Origin: Brucella anthropi ATCC 49188
GTDB lineage: Bacteria; Pseudomonadota; Alphaproteobacteria; Rhizobiales; Rhizobiaceae
Assembly (NCBI RefSeq): GCF_000017405.1
Contig: NC_009667.1
Location: 2,823,298-2,887,297, forward strand
Direction of reading: 5' to 3'
Length of the DNA: 64,000 bases
The position numbers were made by a program, and so were the translations under genes. Below, one piece after another: positions 17,638 through 28,195 of the stretch (position 1 is its first letter; every line of letters begins with the position of its first letter). The notes below the pieces were generated by a model, which was not told where the DNA came from, searched no databases, and saw only the letters and a list, made by a program, of their open reading frames with translations.

Positions 17638-18023
17638 TCGACTTTCATTCGCGGGCTTTCATAGAAGCGCTGCATCAGGAGCAGTTGCGTCTGCATGGTG
17701 GTGCAGCGGGTATTCGCGATTCCGGTTTGCATGATTCAGCGCTTGCGCGTCCGTTGCAAAAGGAAGCCTATGGCGATCCGGATATCTTCGATCTGGCGGC
17801 GGCCTATCTGTTCGGTGTGCTGAAGAACCACCCTTTCGTGGACGGCAACAAGAGAACTGGACTGGCTGCCGCTGACTTGTTTCTTTATTTCAACGGCTTC
17901 AGTCTTGAAGCCGTACAGGAAGACATTATTCAGCTCGTCCTGATGGTTTCGACGAGTGAAATCGATGAAGCCGGCGCAGCAGCGTTTTTCCGTGACCATA
18001 CTGTCGCTATAGACGAAGACTAA
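17634..18023 (+). CDS. doc: Doc-type toxin (Fic fold)
   Basis: 129 residues, the size of Doc from phage P1. The Fic/Doc motif HPFVDGNKRTGL lies around residues 66-77, with the catalytic His, the acidic residue and the Asn-Lys-Arg anion site all present. Doc toxins phosphorylate EF-Tu and halt translation. ATGA overlap with the antitoxin gene couples their production. The pair is chromosomal here, between corA and a GreA-like gene. Known Doc partners are Phd-type; an AbrB-type partner, as here, is also common. Confidence 0.88.
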   Translation: MIDFHSRAFIEALHQEQLRLHGGAAGIRDSGLHDSALARPLQKEAYGDPDIFDLAAAYLFGVLKNHPFVDGNKRTGLAAADLFLYFNGFSLEAVQEDIIQLVLMVSTSEIDEAGAAAFFRDHTVAIDED

Positions 18024-18490
18024 ACAATCTTCAGCGACACGATTTCCCACTCGACATTATTGATTTTCACGACATCGCCGACCGGCTTGCCGAACAGCAG
18101 AATGGCAACGGGTGCGACATGGGAAATCTTGCCGTTTGATGGGTCGGCCTCGTCCTCGCCCACGATGGTCCAGCGGCGAACCTTGCCGTCGTCCAGATTT
18201 TCCAGTTCCACCGTCATGCCGAAACGCACGACATCACTGTCGGGAACAGGCACGGAAAGTTCTGCATTTTCGCGCCGTGTCGTCCAGTAACGCAGATCGC
18301 GCGAGATACGTGCGATCGCTGAACGCTCGCCCGCGACATTGGCGTCCGCCAGCTCACGCTGCAGCCGGGCGATTTCATCCTCGATCATCGTCAAGCCCGT
18401 CGGCGTGACGAGATTGCGATGCGGGCTGACCGGACGCTCGCCGAGGTCGGTCGGCGCATCGTCCTGTTCTTTGGTGAAAGCTCTGCTCAT
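18020..18490 (-). CDS. GreA/GreB-family protein (Rnk-like)
   Basis: 156 residues starting MSRAFTKEQDDAPTDLGERP. An N-terminal coiled-coil region (EDEIARLQRELADANVAGER) and a C-terminal FKBP-like domain (GMTVELENLDDGKVRRWTIV, ISHVAPVAILLFGKPVGDVV) are laid out as in GreA/GreB. These proteins enter the RNA polymerase secondary channel. The start at 18490 is chosen because it matches the family N-terminus; an upstream ATG at 18607 would add 39 unlike residues and overlap the BetI operator. Its stop overlaps the stop of doc. Confidence 0.82.
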   Translation of the reverse strand: MSRAFTKEQDDAPTDLGERPVSPHRNLVTPTGLTMIEDEIARLQRELADANVAGERSAIARISRDLRYWTTRRENAELSVPVPDSDVVRFGMTVELENLDDGKVRRWTIVGEDEADPSNGKISHVAPVAILLFGKPVGDVVKINNVEWEIVSLKIV

Positions 18491-18591
18491 CAGTTGAATG
18501 TAAGCAGTCGGCACCTCCCCGACAAGCCTCCCCGTCATACAAGCTGCCCGCTGTTGCGCCGGCAAATGCATGATTTGCATATCGGTTTCTA

Positions 18592-18611
18592 TTGATTGAT
18601 GAGTCAATCAA
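18592..18611. promoter_or_regulatory. BetI operator (perfect palindrome)
   Basis: TTGATTGATGAGTCAATCAA: two perfect 8-base arms around TGAG, 43 bases before betI and at the divergent promoter with the GreA-like gene. BetI binds an inverted repeat of this type in its own promoter and lets go in the presence of choline. A second, shorter palindrome, GCAAAT...ATTTGC, lies at 18562-18578. Confidence 0.75.
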
Positions 18612-18654
18612 CGTTAAACTGGCCGCTCAGTTAGACTGAGAACGGACCAGGATT

Positions 18655-19239
18655 ATGCCCAAGATCGGGATGGAGCCCTTGCGGCGGCGCGAGTTGATCG
18701 ATGCCGCCATTCGTACCATCGGCCAGCGTGGTTCGCTGGACGTGACCGTCGCGCAGATCGCGCATGAGGCGGGCGTTTCACCTGCGCTTGCGCATCATTA
18801 TTTCGGCGGCAAGGACAAGCTCATTCTCGCCACCATGCGGCATTTGCTGCGTGAACTGGGGCAGGATCTCAACGCCGCCATCGGACGAACCGAGACGCCG
18901 CGGGAACGTATCGCGGCCATCATTGCGGTCAATTTTTCCGCATCGCAGTTCGCGCAGGAAACCATTGCCGCCTGGCTTACCTTCTATGTGCATGCGCAAC
19001 AGTCGGAGGACACCCGCCGACTCTTGCGCATCTACGCGCGCCGCCTGCATTCAAACCTCGTTTTCGCACTTGAACAACTGACCTCGCGCGAGCGGGCCAG
19101 CCGCATTGCCGAGGGTGCAGGTGCCATGATCGACGGGCTCTACATTCGTCACGCACTTGGCGCCGATGCGCCCAATGCTGCCTCAGCCATTGCGTTGGTG
19201 GAAGACTACATCGCGGTTCAGCTTATGGGGGAGAAATGA
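18655..19239 (+). CDS. betI: TetR-family choline-responsive repressor
   Basis: 194 residues. The TetR HTH is [20 protein letters not shown] followed by [13 protein letters not shown], as in BetI. The C-terminal domain ([16 protein letters not shown]) matches the family's ligand pocket. First gene of betI-betA-betB; its stop overlaps the start of betA. It should repress the operon until choline is present, probably through the palindrome at 18592-18611. Confidence 0.93.
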   Translation: MPKIGMEPLRRRELIDAAIRTIGQRGSLDVTVAQIAHEAGVSPALAHHYFGGKDKLILATMRHLLRELGQDLNAAIGRTETPRERIAAIIAVNFSASQFAQETIAAWLTFYVHAQQSEDTRRLLRIYARRLHSNLVFALEQLTSRERASRIAEGAGAMIDGLYIRHALGADAPNAASAIALVEDYIAVQLMGEK

Positions 19240-20891
19240 GTATGGAAGCGGATTTCGTCATCATCGGCTCCGGATCTGCCGGATCCGCCATGGCCTATCG
19301 CCTGTCTGAAGACGGTCGCTATTCGGTGATCGTCATCGAATATGGCGTGCCCGATGTCGGTCCGTTGATCCAAATGCCAGCCGCCCTTTCTTTCCCCATG
19401 AATATGGAAACCTATGACTGGGGTTTTTCGACCGAACCGGAGCCGCATATTGGCGGGCGCAGCCTTGTAACGCCGCGGGGCAAGGTGCTTGGTGGTTCAT
19501 CTTCAATCAACGGCATGGTCTATGTGCGCGGCCATGCACGCGACTACGACCACTGGTCGGAAAGCGGTGCGCGCGGCTGGGCCTATGCAGATGTACTGCC
19601 CTATTTCAAGCGGATGGAAAATTCGAGCGGTGGCCAGGAAGGCTGGCGCGGCACCAATGGCCCGCTTTATATCCAGCGCGGCAAACGCGACAATCCCCTG
19701 TTCCATGCCTTTGTAGAGGCTGGCCACGAAGCGGGCTTTGAAGTCACCGAAGACTATAATGGCGAGAAGCAGGAAGGCTTCGGCCCGATGGAGCAGACGA
19801 TCCACAACGGTCGTCGCTGGTCTGCCGCCAACGCCTATCTGAAACCCGCCCTCAAGCGCCCGAATGTCAAGCTGGTCAAGGGCCTTGCACGCAAGATCGT
19901 GCTGGAAGGCAAGCGCGCGGTTGGCGTTGAGATCGAGGCGGGCCGCAGCTTCTCGACCATCCGTGCGCGGCGTGAAGTCATCATTGCCGCCTCGTCGATC
20001 AATTCGCCGAAGCTCCTGATGCTCTCTGGCATTGGCCCTGCCGCACAACTGAAAGAACACGGAATTGAAGTGGTCGCCGATCGCCCCGGCGTCGGCCAGA
20101 ACCTGCAGGACCATCTGGAAGTCTATATCCAGCAGGAATGCACGCAGCCAATCACGCTCTACTCCAAACTGAACCTGTTCTCGAAAGCGAAGATCGGCGC
20201 GGAATGGCTGTTCTTCAAGACCGGCGACGGTGCCACCAACCATTTCGAATCCGCAGCATTCCTGCGCTCGAAAGCTGGCGTGGAATATCCAGATATCCAG
20301 TATCACTTCCTTCCTGTAGCTATACGCTATGACGGCAAGGCGGCAGCGCAGTCGCACGGCTTTCAGGCCCATGTCGGCCCGATGCGGTCGAAATCACGTG
20401 GCAGCGTGACGCTTCGCTCGGCCAATCCACGTGAAAAGCCTGTCATCAAGTTCAATTATATGTCGCATGAAGACGACTGGGCCGACTTCCGCCATTGCGT
20501 ACGGCTGACCCGCGAAATCTTCGGACAGGCCGCGTTCAATCCTTATCGGGGAGCAGAAATCCAGCCGGGCGCACATGTTCAGAGCGACGATGAAATCGAT
20601 AATTTCATCAAGGAACACGTCGAAAGCGCATTCCATCCATGCGGCACGTGCAAAATGGGTGCGGTTGACGATCCAATGGCAGTGGTCGATGCTGAATGCC
20701 GGGTGATCGGTGTCGAAGGCTTGCGCGTTGCGGATTCATCCATCTTCCCGCGCATCACCAACGGCAATCTCAACGGCCCGTCGATCATGGTCGGCGAAAA
20801 GGCCTCCGATCATATTCTCGGTCGTACGCCGCTCGCGCGCTCCGATCAGGAGCCATGGATCAATCCGCGGTGGCAAGTATCTGATCGTTAG
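19236..20891 (+). CDS. betA: choline dehydrogenase (GMC flavoprotein)
   Basis: 551 residues. FAD-binding [19 protein letters not shown] opens the protein and the two GMC signatures follow ([36 protein letters not shown]). The catalytic His pair region is [13 protein letters not shown] and [14 protein letters not shown]. It oxidises choline to betaine aldehyde, passing electrons to the respiratory chain. The start at 19236 overlaps the betI stop; ATG at 19242 is also possible. A large inverted repeat separates it from betB. Confidence 0.95.
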   Translation: MSMEADFVIIGSGSAGSAMAYRLSEDGRYSVIVIEYGVPDVGPLIQMPAALSFPMNMETYDWGFSTEPEPHIGGRSLVTPRGKVLGGSSSINGMVYVRGHARDYDHWSESGARGWAYADVLPYFKRMENSSGGQEGWRGTNGPLYIQRGKRDNPLFHAFVEAGHEAGFEVTEDYNGEKQEGFGPMEQTIHNGRRWSAANAYLKPALKRPNVKLVKGLARKIVLEGKRAVGVEIEAGRSFSTIRARREVIIAASSINSPKLLMLSGIGPAAQLKEHGIEVVADRPGVGQNLQDHLEVYIQQECTQPITLYSKLNLFSKAKIGAEWLFFKTGDGATNHFESAAFLRSKAGVEYPDIQYHFLPVAIRYDGKAAAQSHGFQAHVGPMRSKSRGSVTLRSANPREKPVIKFNYMSHEDDWADFRHCVRLTREIFGQAAFNPYRGAEIQPGAHVQSDDEIDNFIKEHVESAFHPCGTCKMGAVDDPMAVVDAECRVIGVEGLRVADSSIFPRITNGNLNGPSIMVGEKASDHILGRTPLARSDQEPWINPRWQVSDR

Positions 20892-20989
20892 GGGAGTAAG
20901 GGAATAGGGGAATAAGGCAGTATGTCAGGTCGTGCTTTTTGCGCACAAACATACTGCCTTATTTCCTTACTCTCCTATTCCCTTCATTC
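20892..20989. repeat. long imperfect inverted repeat between betA and betB
   Basis: AATAAGGCAGTATGT (20911-20925) pairs exactly with ACATACTGCCTTATT (20949-20963), and the flanking purine tract GGGGAGTAAGGGAATAGG finds a looser partner in CCTTACTCTCCTATTCCC. The RNA hairpin in the operon could adjust betB levels relative to betA, or it may be a dispersed repeat. Confidence 0.75.
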
Positions 20990-21006
20990 CGAAGTAGGAA
21001 CACACA

Positions 21007-22470
21007 ATGAAAGCACAACCCAAAGCCTCGCATTTCATCGGCGGCGCATTCGTTGAAGACAAGACAGGCAAGCCTTCGCCGGTCATCTATCCGGCAACCG
21101 GCGAGGAAATTGCCAGGCTCTATTCGGCAACGCCGGATGTGATCGAAGCGGCTTATGCGGCAGCGCTAAAAGCCCAGGGCGAATGGGCAGCGCTGAAACC
21201 TGTCGAGCGCGGACGCATCCTGCGCCGCACGGCAGACATACTGCGTGAGAAGAACAAGAAGCTGTCGAAGCTCGAAACGCTCGATACCGGCAAGGCGCTT
21301 CAGGAAACTCTGGTGGCGGATGCCGCTTCGGCAGCCGATGCGCTGGAGTTTTTCGGGGGTATCATTTCCGGCTTCAACGGCGAGTTCGTGGAACTTGGCG
21401 GCTCGTTCGCCTATACGCGCCGCGAAGCGCTGGGCATCTGCGTCGGTATCGGCGCATGGAACTATCCGATCCAGATCGCCGCGTGGAAATCGGCGCCTGC
21501 ACTCGCCATGGGCAATGCCTTCATCTTCAAGCCGTCCGAAAATACGCCGCTTTCAGCGCTCGCATTGGCTGAAGCCTATAAGGAAGCCGGCCTCCCTGAC
21601 GGCTTGTTCAATGTCGTGCAGGGTTTCGGCGATGTCGGCGCGGCACTCGTCAATCATCGCCTCACGGCCAAGGTTTCGCTGACCGGCTCGGTGCCGACCG
21701 GCAAGCGTATCATGGCGCAGGCTGGCGAACATCTGAAGCATGTCACCATGGAACTTGGCGGCAAGTCCCCGATCATCGTGTTCGACGACGCTGATATTGA
21801 AAGCGCCATTGGCGGCGCGATGCTGGGTAATTTCTATTCGACCGGGCAGGTCTGTTCAAACGGCACCCGCGTCTTTGTTCATAAGAACCTGCGCGAGCGC
21901 TTTGTCGAACGGCTGGTCGAACGCACGCGCAAAATTCGCATCGGCGACCCGCTCGATGAAGCCACCCAGATGGGGCCGCTCGTCAATAGAGCCCAGCGTG
22001 ACAAGGTGCTGTCCTATATCGAAAAAGGCAAGGCAGAAGGCGCAACGCTTGCCTGCGGCGGTGGCGTGCCAAAGCTGCAAGGCTTCGATAAAGGCTATTT
22101 CATCGAGCCGACCATCTTTACGGATGTAACCGACGACATGACCATCGCTCGCGAGGAAATCTTCGGGCCGGTGATGAGCGTCCTGGAATTTTCCGACGAG
22201 GATGAAGTGATTGCGCGCGCCAACGATACCGAATTCGGTCTGGCGGCAGGCGTGTTCACCGCCGATATCGCACGCGGCCATCGCGTAATTGGCCAGATCA
22301 AGGCCGGCACATGCTGGATCAATGCCTATAATCTGACACCGGTGGAAGTGCCCTTCGGCGGTTACAAACAATCCGGCATTGGACGCGAGAACGGCATTGC
22401 CGCCCTCGCTCATTACAGCCAGATCAAGACCGTCTATGTCGAGATGGGTAAAGTCGACAGCCCTTACTGA
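21007..22470 (+). CDS. betB: betaine-aldehyde dehydrogenase
   Basis: 487 residues of the aldehyde dehydrogenase superfamily. Catalytic Glu lies in [18 protein letters not shown] and the nucleophile Cys in [17 protein letters not shown]. The NAD site and the ending [17 protein letters not shown] are standard. It oxidises betaine aldehyde to glycine betaine, completing the two-step osmoprotectant pathway. Third gene of the bet operon; a GC-rich inverted repeat follows the stop. Confidence 0.95.
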   Translation: MKAQPKASHFIGGAFVEDKTGKPSPVIYPATGEEIARLYSATPDVIEAAYAAALKAQGEWAALKPVERGRILRRTADILREKNKKLSKLETLDTGKALQETLVADAASAADALEFFGGIISGFNGEFVELGGSFAYTRREALGICVGIGAWNYPIQIAAWKSAPALAMGNAFIFKPSENTPLSALALAEAYKEAGLPDGLFNVVQGFGDVGAALVNHRLTAKVSLTGSVPTGKRIMAQAGEHLKHVTMELGGKSPIIVFDDADIESAIGGAMLGNFYSTGQVCSNGTRVFVHKNLRERFVERLVERTRKIRIGDPLDEATQMGPLVNRAQRDKVLSYIEKGKAEGATLACGGGVPKLQGFDKGYFIEPTIFTDVTDDMTIAREEIFGPVMSVLEFSDEDEVIARANDTEFGLAAGVFTADIARGHRVIGQIKAGTCWINAYNLTPVEVPFGGYKQSGIGRENGIAALAHYSQIKTVYVEMGKVDSPY

Positions 22471-22482
22471 CCGCTGAAATCA

Positions 22483-22512
22483 GCCCGCGGAACCGCATTC
22501 GGTTCTGCGGGC
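22483..22512 (+). terminator. inverted repeat after betB
   Basis: GCCCGC-GGAACC ... GGTTCT-GCGGGC stem; no clear T-run, so termination is likely but not certain. From here to 22669 no gene is recognisable; a minus-strand frame of about 60 codons is open but has no known relatives that I can see. Confidence 0.5.
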
Positions 22513-22708
22513 ATCGGCGTACAATCATAACGGTAAAGCTTCCGCGACGGCACCGCCTGCGGATAGACAATAGCACGCTGCGACCGTTGACTAGCGGGAA
22601 CTGACGGTGAATTCCACAGAGGCATGGCCCAGGACGGCCTCGTCACTGTACCGGAAGAGCCGGTCCCCTGGTAATCCCCCCGTTTTTAACGGGGCTCGTC
22701 AGTAGAAT

Positions 22709-23536
22709 TCACGCGGCCATTTTCAGTTTCTGTGCGGGCGTTACGCCGCCGATGCCCATATTGGGACGTTCGTTGTTGTAGGTCCATAGCCACTGCGTGG
22801 CAAATTCCTGCGCCTCCTCAATGCTTTCGATGATATATTGGTCGAGCCATTCATTCCGAACGGTGCGATTGTAGCGCTCAACATACGCATTCTGTTGTGG
22901 CTTGCCGGGTTGGATATGGCTCAAGGCGATGCCTTGGTTGGCAGCCCATTCCATCAGTTTGCCACTGACGTATTCCGGCCCATTATCAACACGAATTGCG
23001 AATGGTTTGCCGCGCCATTCGATGATCTGGTTGAGGCTGCGGATGACGCGTTCGGCAGGCAGCGAGAAGTCTACCTCAATGCCCAGACCTTCGCGGTTGA
23101 AGTCGTCCAGGACGTTCAGCAGCCGGAATTGCCTTCCATCCTCCAGCCGGTCGGCCATGAAATCCATGGACCAGACCATGTTCGGCGCATCTGGCACGGT
23201 CAGAGCATCGGGCTTGTCCCGCTTCAACCGCTTGCGCGGCTTGATCCTGAGGTTCAATTCAAGCTCACGATAGATGCGGTAAACGCGTTTATGGTTCCAG
23301 TGATGCCCCCGGACATTGCGCAGATAAAGGAAACACAGACCGAAGCCCCAGGTCTTCTTTGCCCGCGTCAGTCCGATCAGGAGATCGGCAATCTGCCCGT
23401 TCTCGTCGTTCAGCCTGGCGCTGTAACGATAGCATGTCTCGCTGACCTCGAAGGTGCGGCAGGCAAGCGCAACGCTCACCCCTCGCAACGCCACTGCTTT
23501 CCCGGCCATCTCCCGGCGTTGAGATGGCCGTGTCAC
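22709..23536 (-). CDS. IS3-family transposase OrfB (copy 1)
   Basis: 275 residues with the retroviral-type integrase core: Asp in [13 protein letters not shown], Asp in [13 protein letters not shown] and Glu in [19 protein letters not shown]. OrfA overlaps its start, and the A-run AAAAAAG at the end of orfA is the classic site for -1 frameshifting that makes the OrfAB transposase. Confidence 0.93.
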   Translation of the reverse strand: MTRPSQRREMAGKAVALRGVSVALACRTFEVSETCYRYSARLNDENGQIADLLIGLTRAKKTWGFGLCFLYLRNVRGHHWNHKRVYRIYRELELNLRIKPRKRLKRDKPDALTVPDAPNMVWSMDFMADRLEDGRQFRLLNVLDDFNREGLGIEVDFSLPAERVIRSLNQIIEWRGKPFAIRVDNGPEYVSGKLMEWAANQGIALSHIQPGKPQQNAYVERYNRTVRNEWLDQYIIESIEEAQEFATQWLWTYNNERPNMGIGGVTPAQKLKMAA

Positions 23537-23814
23537 TTTTTTCCAAGAGCCTCTTTAAGCAGTTCCGCCTGCATGCTCATCTCCGCATACATCTTCTTCA
23601 GGCGACGGTTTTCGTCTTCCAGAGCCTTCATCTGACTGATCATCGAGGCATCCATGCCACCGTATTTGGATCGCCATTTGTAGAATGACGCAGTGCTCAT
23701 TCCATGTTCCCGGCATAACTCGGGTACAGGAACGCCGCCTTCCGCCTGGCGAAGGATGGCAAGGATTTGTGGTTCGCTGAATCTGCTCGTCTTCATTAAA
23801 ATCTCCTCGATCAT
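23533..23814 (-). CDS. IS3-family transposase OrfA (copy 1)
   Basis: 93 residues; an HTH ([19 protein letters not shown] then [20 protein letters not shown]) followed by a leucine-zipper-like helix ([19 protein letters not shown]). It binds the IS ends. Ends in GLY-LYS-LYS at the AAAAAAG slip site before TGA. Confidence 0.93.
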   Translation of the reverse strand: MIEEILMKTSRFSEPQILAILRQAEGGVPVPELCREHGMSTASFYKWRSKYGGMDASMISQMKALEDENRRLKKMYAEMSMQAELLKEALGKK

Positions 23815-23867
23815 ATAGCCCGAGAAAATTCTACTTTTGAAGCCCGTTATTTGGTGGGGGGATTACC

Positions 23868-24518
23868 ACAGTCACAATCCCCCGTAATGACCTGGAAGGG
23901 ATGGTAGGCTGGCGTAATTTGCACGGGCTTATCTTATCAGCAAATGCACCACTGACGCGTCTGCTTTTTGATTATCTCCATAGTTTGCAATCGTTGATTG
24001 GCAAACTGGGCAAGGCCGAAGCAAAATCAGCGCAGGAAGCAATGCTGACGCTGCTTGGCGCCGGCATCAACGGCGTTGACAGGGAAGAAATGCAGCGCCT
24101 TCCCGTCAATCTTCCCATGCGCAAAAGCGTCCTCGCCTATATCGACGATAATCTATTCAATCCTCTGCTGGGGCCAAATCTTATCGTCCAGAATCTTCGC
24201 GTCTCCCGCTCACGCCTTTACCGGACATTTGATACAGAGGGTGGTATTGCCACAATCATTCGTGAGAAGCGGCTCGATCATGCCTATCGCATTCTGGTCG
24301 GCGAGTGTGGCAGACACGTGTCATTCAAGGAAATCGCTTATCGCTGCGGATTTCATGACGGCGCACAGTTTACCAGAGCATTCAAAACTCGTTTTGGCAT
24401 GTCGCCAAAGGAAGCTCGCGAGACAAAAGCCCCCCTGCTATCGTCAGATATGGGCAACTTCAATTATACGATACATCTTGCGGAAGAAGCCGCCAAACTC
24501 GGCGTTGTCAAACCGTAA
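23868..24518 (+). pseudogene. AraC-family regulator, 5' end lost at IS3
   Basis: The frame runs without stop straight out of the IS3 end (TVTIPRNDLEGMVGW...) and continues to a complete AraC-type double HTH (NLRVSRSRLYRTFDTEGG; VSFKEIAYRCGFHDGAQFTR, AFKTRFGMSPKEAR). The part of the N-terminal sensory domain that should lie upstream is missing, and the sequence on the other side of the IS does not show an obvious in-frame continuation. It is therefore a remnant, although an internal ATG at 23901 could still give a 205-residue protein with DNA-binding ability. Confidence 0.8.
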
Positions 24519-24522
24519 CCCA

Positions 24523-25902
24523 TCAACCGGGGGAAAGACGGTCCAGAAAGTCATCGCACCAGTGATTGACGTTGTGGGTGATCAGAAAAGCCATCATGCT
24601 TTCAAACCGTTCCTTGCGTTCGGCAAGCGGCATGGCAAGCGCGCGGGCCATGGCATAGGCCATCGCCTCGGTGTCATAGGGATTGACCAGAAGCGCGCCG
24701 TCGAGTTCCTGCGCGGCGCCAGCAAAACGGGACAGCACCAGCACGCCGGGATTTTCAGGGTCCTGTGCCGCGACATATTCCTTGGCGACAAGATTCATCC
24801 CGTCACGCAGCGGCGTGACCAGTCCGACAGCCGCCAGCCGATAAAGCCCGGCCAACACCTCGCGGTTCAGGGAACGGTTGATATAGCGTATCGGCGTCCA
24901 GTCGACCGTAGCGTTTGCACCGTTCACCCGACCGGCTAGTTCTGCCACGGCGCGTTGCATATCCTTGTATTCCGGCACTTCGGAGCGAGATTTCGGCGTG
25001 ACCTGCAAAAAGATGACCTTGCCGCGATTGCCGGGATCGACCTTCAGGAAATGCTCGAAAGCCTCCATGCGATTGGTGATGCCTTTGGAATAATCGAGCC
25101 GGTCGACGCCGATGATTAGATCGCGATCAAGCATGCTGTCACGCATGCGCTTTACGGTTGAATGACGTTGCGCCTTATCGGCTATCTTCGCGAAGGACGC
25201 CGTCTCGATACCGATACCGAAGCGCTCGGCACGAAACTGGTGCCCGAACGCTTCGAACAATCCGTCATCATTGAGCGGCTTGCCGATCTTCTCTCGCCGC
25301 AGGCAGCCGATGAAGTTATCGACATCGTTCTCGGTCTGGAAGCCCACCACATCATAGGATGCGAGGCCGCGCATGATGGTCTCATGCACGGGTAGCGTGA
25401 ACAGGATATCGGCAGGCGGCCAGGGAATATGCAGGAAGAAGCCGATGCGGTTGGTGACACCGAGATTACGCAGTTCGGCCGCCAGCGGAATGAGATGATA
25501 GTCGTGGACCCAAATCACATCATCCGGCTCGATCATCGGCAGAAGATGCTTTGCAAACAGGCGATTGACCCGGAAATATCCGGCCATGTCCTTGCGCGTG
25601 TAATCGATCAGATCCAGGCGATAGTGACAAAGCGGCCAGAGCATGCGGTTGGCGAAGCCGGCATAATATTCATCGATATCCTTCTTGTGGAGATCGAGCA
25701 GCGCGTAGCGAATGGAGCCCACATCGCGGATCGCCAGTTCCTGCACCTGGCGATTGGGAAGGGTCCTGCCGGACCACCCGAGCCATATGCCACCGCGTTC
25801 GCTGAGCGCGGCCTGCAATGCCACCGCCAGCCCACCCGCAGGAGCCTTGCCCTGTTCGTCAGGCAAGGGAACACGATTGGAGACCACGATCAGCCGACCC
25901 AT
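24523..25902 (-). CDS. otsA: trehalose-6-phosphate synthase
   Basis: 459 residues of glycosyltransferase family 20. N-terminal [20 protein letters not shown], the donor-site [16 protein letters not shown], and the [20 protein letters not shown] and [16 protein letters not shown] segments are all present. It joins UDP-glucose and glucose-6-phosphate. Last gene of a minus-strand run manB-manC-otsB-otsA, starting 13 bases after otsB ends. Trehalose is an osmoprotectant, like the betaine made by the bet genes nearby. Confidence 0.95.
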   Translation of the reverse strand: MGRLIVVSNRVPLPDEQGKAPAGGLAVALQAALSERGGIWLGWSGRTLPNRQVQELAIRDVGSIRYALLDLHKKDIDEYYAGFANRMLWPLCHYRLDLIDYTRKDMAGYFRVNRLFAKHLLPMIEPDDVIWVHDYHLIPLAAELRNLGVTNRIGFFLHIPWPPADILFTLPVHETIMRGLASYDVVGFQTENDVDNFIGCLRREKIGKPLNDDGLFEAFGHQFRAERFGIGIETASFAKIADKAQRHSTVKRMRDSMLDRDLIIGVDRLDYSKGITNRMEAFEHFLKVDPGNRGKVIFLQVTPKSRSEVPEYKDMQRAVAELAGRVNGANATVDWTPIRYINRSLNREVLAGLYRLAAVGLVTPLRDGMNLVAKEYVAAQDPENPGVLVLSRFAGAAQELDGALLVNPYDTEAMAYAMARALAMPLAERKERFESMMAFLITHNVNHWCDDFLDRLSPG

Positions 25903-25915
25903 ATATCAAATCCTC

Positions 25916-26698
25916 TCATTGTTTTGCTTGTTCATCGCCACAAAGGCGGGATAGCCAGAGACGAAGCTCTGCCGGGTTCGCCAACCGCGTGGCGCCCGGA
26001 CGGTCGATTGCGCGACCGATCACGACCGCAGTGCCATCCAGTTCGTCTGCAGCGTCAAGCATCGATAAATCTGTCAGATCGTCACCGAATGCGATCGGTG
26101 CCCTACCCGCAAACGGCTCTTCCTTCATGAAGCGGCGCAAGGCCACGCCCTTGTCGCTGATCGCCGGGCGCAACTCGAAAACCATCTTGCCCGACTGCAC
26201 GACCCAGCCCGGCCCGGCGAGCTTCAATGCCTTGTTGACGAGATCATGCGCCAGATCGGCTTTTTCAGGCGCGGCGCGATAATGAAGCGCCACCGCGCTC
26301 CCCTTGTCTTCGGCAAGAAAGCCGCTGACACGCAGTGCAGCCTGACGTAGAAAATCCTTGGCAATCAGAAAATGCTCATCCGGTTCGATCCGTTCGACCA
26401 GCCCGGATGCGTGGCGAAACTCGGCACCGTGCAGCGCAGCTATTGGGCCGGTATAATCGGGAAGGCGTTCCTCGATAAACGCAATCGCCCTGCCCGTGAC
26501 CAGCGCCATTGCGCCAGACAGCCGCGCCGAAATGGACGAAAGCGATTTTTGCAGACCAACTGAAACGATAACGCCATCCGGACTGGCGGCGATATCGAGC
26601 AGGGTTCCGTCCACATCGAAGAAAAGAGCGTGTTTTTGAAAGTCGATGACCGGCATACCGATCTGATCGGTTGCCGGGTCCTGTTCCTTGCTGGGCAT
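25916..26698 (-). CDS. otsB: trehalose-6-phosphate phosphatase
   Basis: 260 residues of the HAD superfamily. Motif I is ALFFDVDGTLLDIA with the nucleophile Asp; the Cof-type cap and the IAFGDDLTDLSMLDA motif IV follow. It removes phosphate from trehalose-6-phosphate. It lies directly upstream of otsA. The start may be the ATG of MPVIDFQKHAL (15 residues in) rather than the first one. Confidence 0.92.
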   Translation of the reverse strand: MPSKEQDPATDQIGMPVIDFQKHALFFDVDGTLLDIAASPDGVIVSVGLQKSLSSISARLSGAMALVTGRAIAFIEERLPDYTGPIAALHGAEFRHASGLVERIEPDEHFLIAKDFLRQAALRVSGFLAEDKGSAVALHYRAAPEKADLAHDLVNKALKLAGPGWVVQSGKMVFELRPAISDKGVALRRFMKEEPFAGRAPIAFGDDLTDLSMLDAADELDGTAVVIGRAIDRPGATRLANPAELRLWLSRLCGDEQAKQ

Positions 26699-26776
26699 GT
26701 TAAGGCAAACATCCGCGATGGCGAATGGTTCCCGAATAAATTCGGCCCGCTTCTATTCCCTACCGGTCAGACAACC

Positions 26777-28192
26777 CTATGTGCGGCCATAGACATCATC
26801 GAAACGCACGATGTCGTCTTCGCCCAGATATTCGCCGCTTTGCACCTCGATAAGCACGAGCGGCAGAATGCCCGGATTTTCCAGCCGGTGGCGGAAACCA
26901 CAAGGAATATAGGTCGACTGGTTGGTCGTGAGCAGAATCTCGCGGTCGCCATTGGTGACCTTTGCGGTTCCGGAAACGACGATCCAGTGTTCGGAGCGGT
27001 GGTGATGCGCCTGCAAGCTCAGGCGACGCCCCGGCTTCACTTCGATCCGCTTGATCTTGAAGCCGTCGCCTTCCTCAAGAACCGTATAAGTGCCCCATGG
27101 GCGATGGGCCGTGCGATGAAGCTTGGCTGCTTCATGGCCGCTTGCCCGCAGCTTGTTGAAGACCTTGCGCACTTCCTGCGCCTTGTCACGATGAGCTACA
27201 AGCAACGCATCAGGCGTGTCCACCACAAGCAGATCGTGAACGCCGACAAGGCTGACCAGCCGGGTTTCGGACAAGACAAAGCTGTCGGTCGTGTCTTCGA
27301 TAACCGTCTCACCGCGCAGACGGTTGCCGTCGTCATCCGGCGCGACGAGATCGGCCATCGCCGCCCAGGAACCAATATCGGACCAGCCGCAGGACACTGG
27401 AATACAGGCAATGTTGTCGGCCTTTTCCATGATCGCGTAATCGATGGAAATCGCAGGAGCAGTCGCAAAGTCGTCCTTTGCGATTTCGATGGTCTTGGTC
27501 TCGCCGTTGACGCCGCGCCGGGCATGTTCAAGCGAGGCCTGCACGGCATTGAAGATTTCCGGCGCAAAATGCTGCATTGCTGCAAGCATGGTTCCGGCCG
27601 TGAAACAGAACATGCCGGAGTTCCAGAAATATCGACCGCTCTCAACATAGGTTTGCGCGGTCTCGGCATCAGGCTTTTCAACAAAACGCAGCACATCCGT
27701 ACCTTCGGCTTCAATATAGCCAAAGCCTGTTTCCGGATGATCGGGCACAATACCGAAAGTGACAATGCGCCCCGTTTCAGCAAGCTGGCGGGCCCTTGTC
27801 ACAGCCTCGGCAAAAGCAGCCTCATCCTCGATCAGGTGGTCGGCGGGCATGACAAGCAATGTCGCGTCCGGGCCGTAAGTCGCCGCAGCATGCAGAGCCG
27901 CAACCGCCACAGCAGGTGCCGTATCGCGTCCGAGCGGCTCCAGCAGAAACGCATTATCGACCTTGGGCGCCTTGGCATCGGCATAGGCATCGAGCGTCAG
28001 GAACAGGAAGTCGCGGTTAGTCACGGTGAGGATATGGTCCACACCGTAGAGCTGAGCCGCGCGCTTGTAGGTCTTGCCGATCAAGGTGCTGCCATCGGGC
28101 AGTTCGATGAACGGCTTCGGATGCGCATCGCGCGAAAGCGGCCACAATCTGGAACCGGAACCGCCGCTGATAATGACAGGAATAAAGCTCAT
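26777..28192 (-). CDS. manC: mannose-1-phosphate guanylyltransferase / phosphomannose isomerase
   Basis: 471 residues of the bifunctional type II family. N-terminal GDP-mannose pyrophosphorylase with IISGGSGSRLWPLSRDAHPK and FVEKPDAETA; C-terminal cupin with RPWGTYTVLEEGDGFKIKRI and LQAHHHRSEHWIVVSG, which holds the isomerase site. It makes GDP-mannose for polysaccharide or LPS core. Its start is three bases past the stop of manB, so the two are surely cotranscribed. Confidence 0.95.
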   Translation of the reverse strand: MSFIPVIISGGSGSRLWPLSRDAHPKPFIELPDGSTLIGKTYKRAAQLYGVDHILTVTNRDFLFLTLDAYADAKAPKVDNAFLLEPLGRDTAPAVAVAALHAAATYGPDATLLVMPADHLIEDEAAFAEAVTRARQLAETGRIVTFGIVPDHPETGFGYIEAEGTDVLRFVEKPDAETAQTYVESGRYFWNSGMFCFTAGTMLAAMQHFAPEIFNAVQASLEHARRGVNGETKTIEIAKDDFATAPAISIDYAIMEKADNIACIPVSCGWSDIGSWAAMADLVAPDDDGNRLRGETVIEDTTDSFVLSETRLVSLVGVHDLLVVDTPDALLVAHRDKAQEVRKVFNKLRASGHEAAKLHRTAHRPWGTYTVLEEGDGFKIKRIEVKPGRRLSLQAHHHRSEHWIVVSGTAKVTNGDREILLTTNQSTYIPCGFRHRLENPGILPLVLIEVQSGEYLGEDDIVRFDDVYGRT

Positions 28193-28195
28193 TGC

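Larger units (their letters stand above)
22670..23867 (-). mobile_element. IS3-family element, copy 1
   Basis: 1198 bp bounded by GGTAATCCCCCC and GGGGGGATTACC. It has the same length and the same two proteins as copy 2 at 44921-46118, in opposite orientation. The four bases outside each end (CCCT and ACAG) do not match, so no target duplication is seen. On its right it abuts a beheaded AraC gene. Confidence 0.93.

Noticed and set aside
20892..20989. Riboswitch between betA and betB
   Set aside because: The structure is one long palindrome with no recognisable aptamer; a plain hairpin or repeat is simpler.
22464..22646. 60-codon minus-strand frame after betB
   Set aside because: It overlaps the betB terminator hairpin and shows no domain or ribosome site; could be a remnant but cannot be supported.
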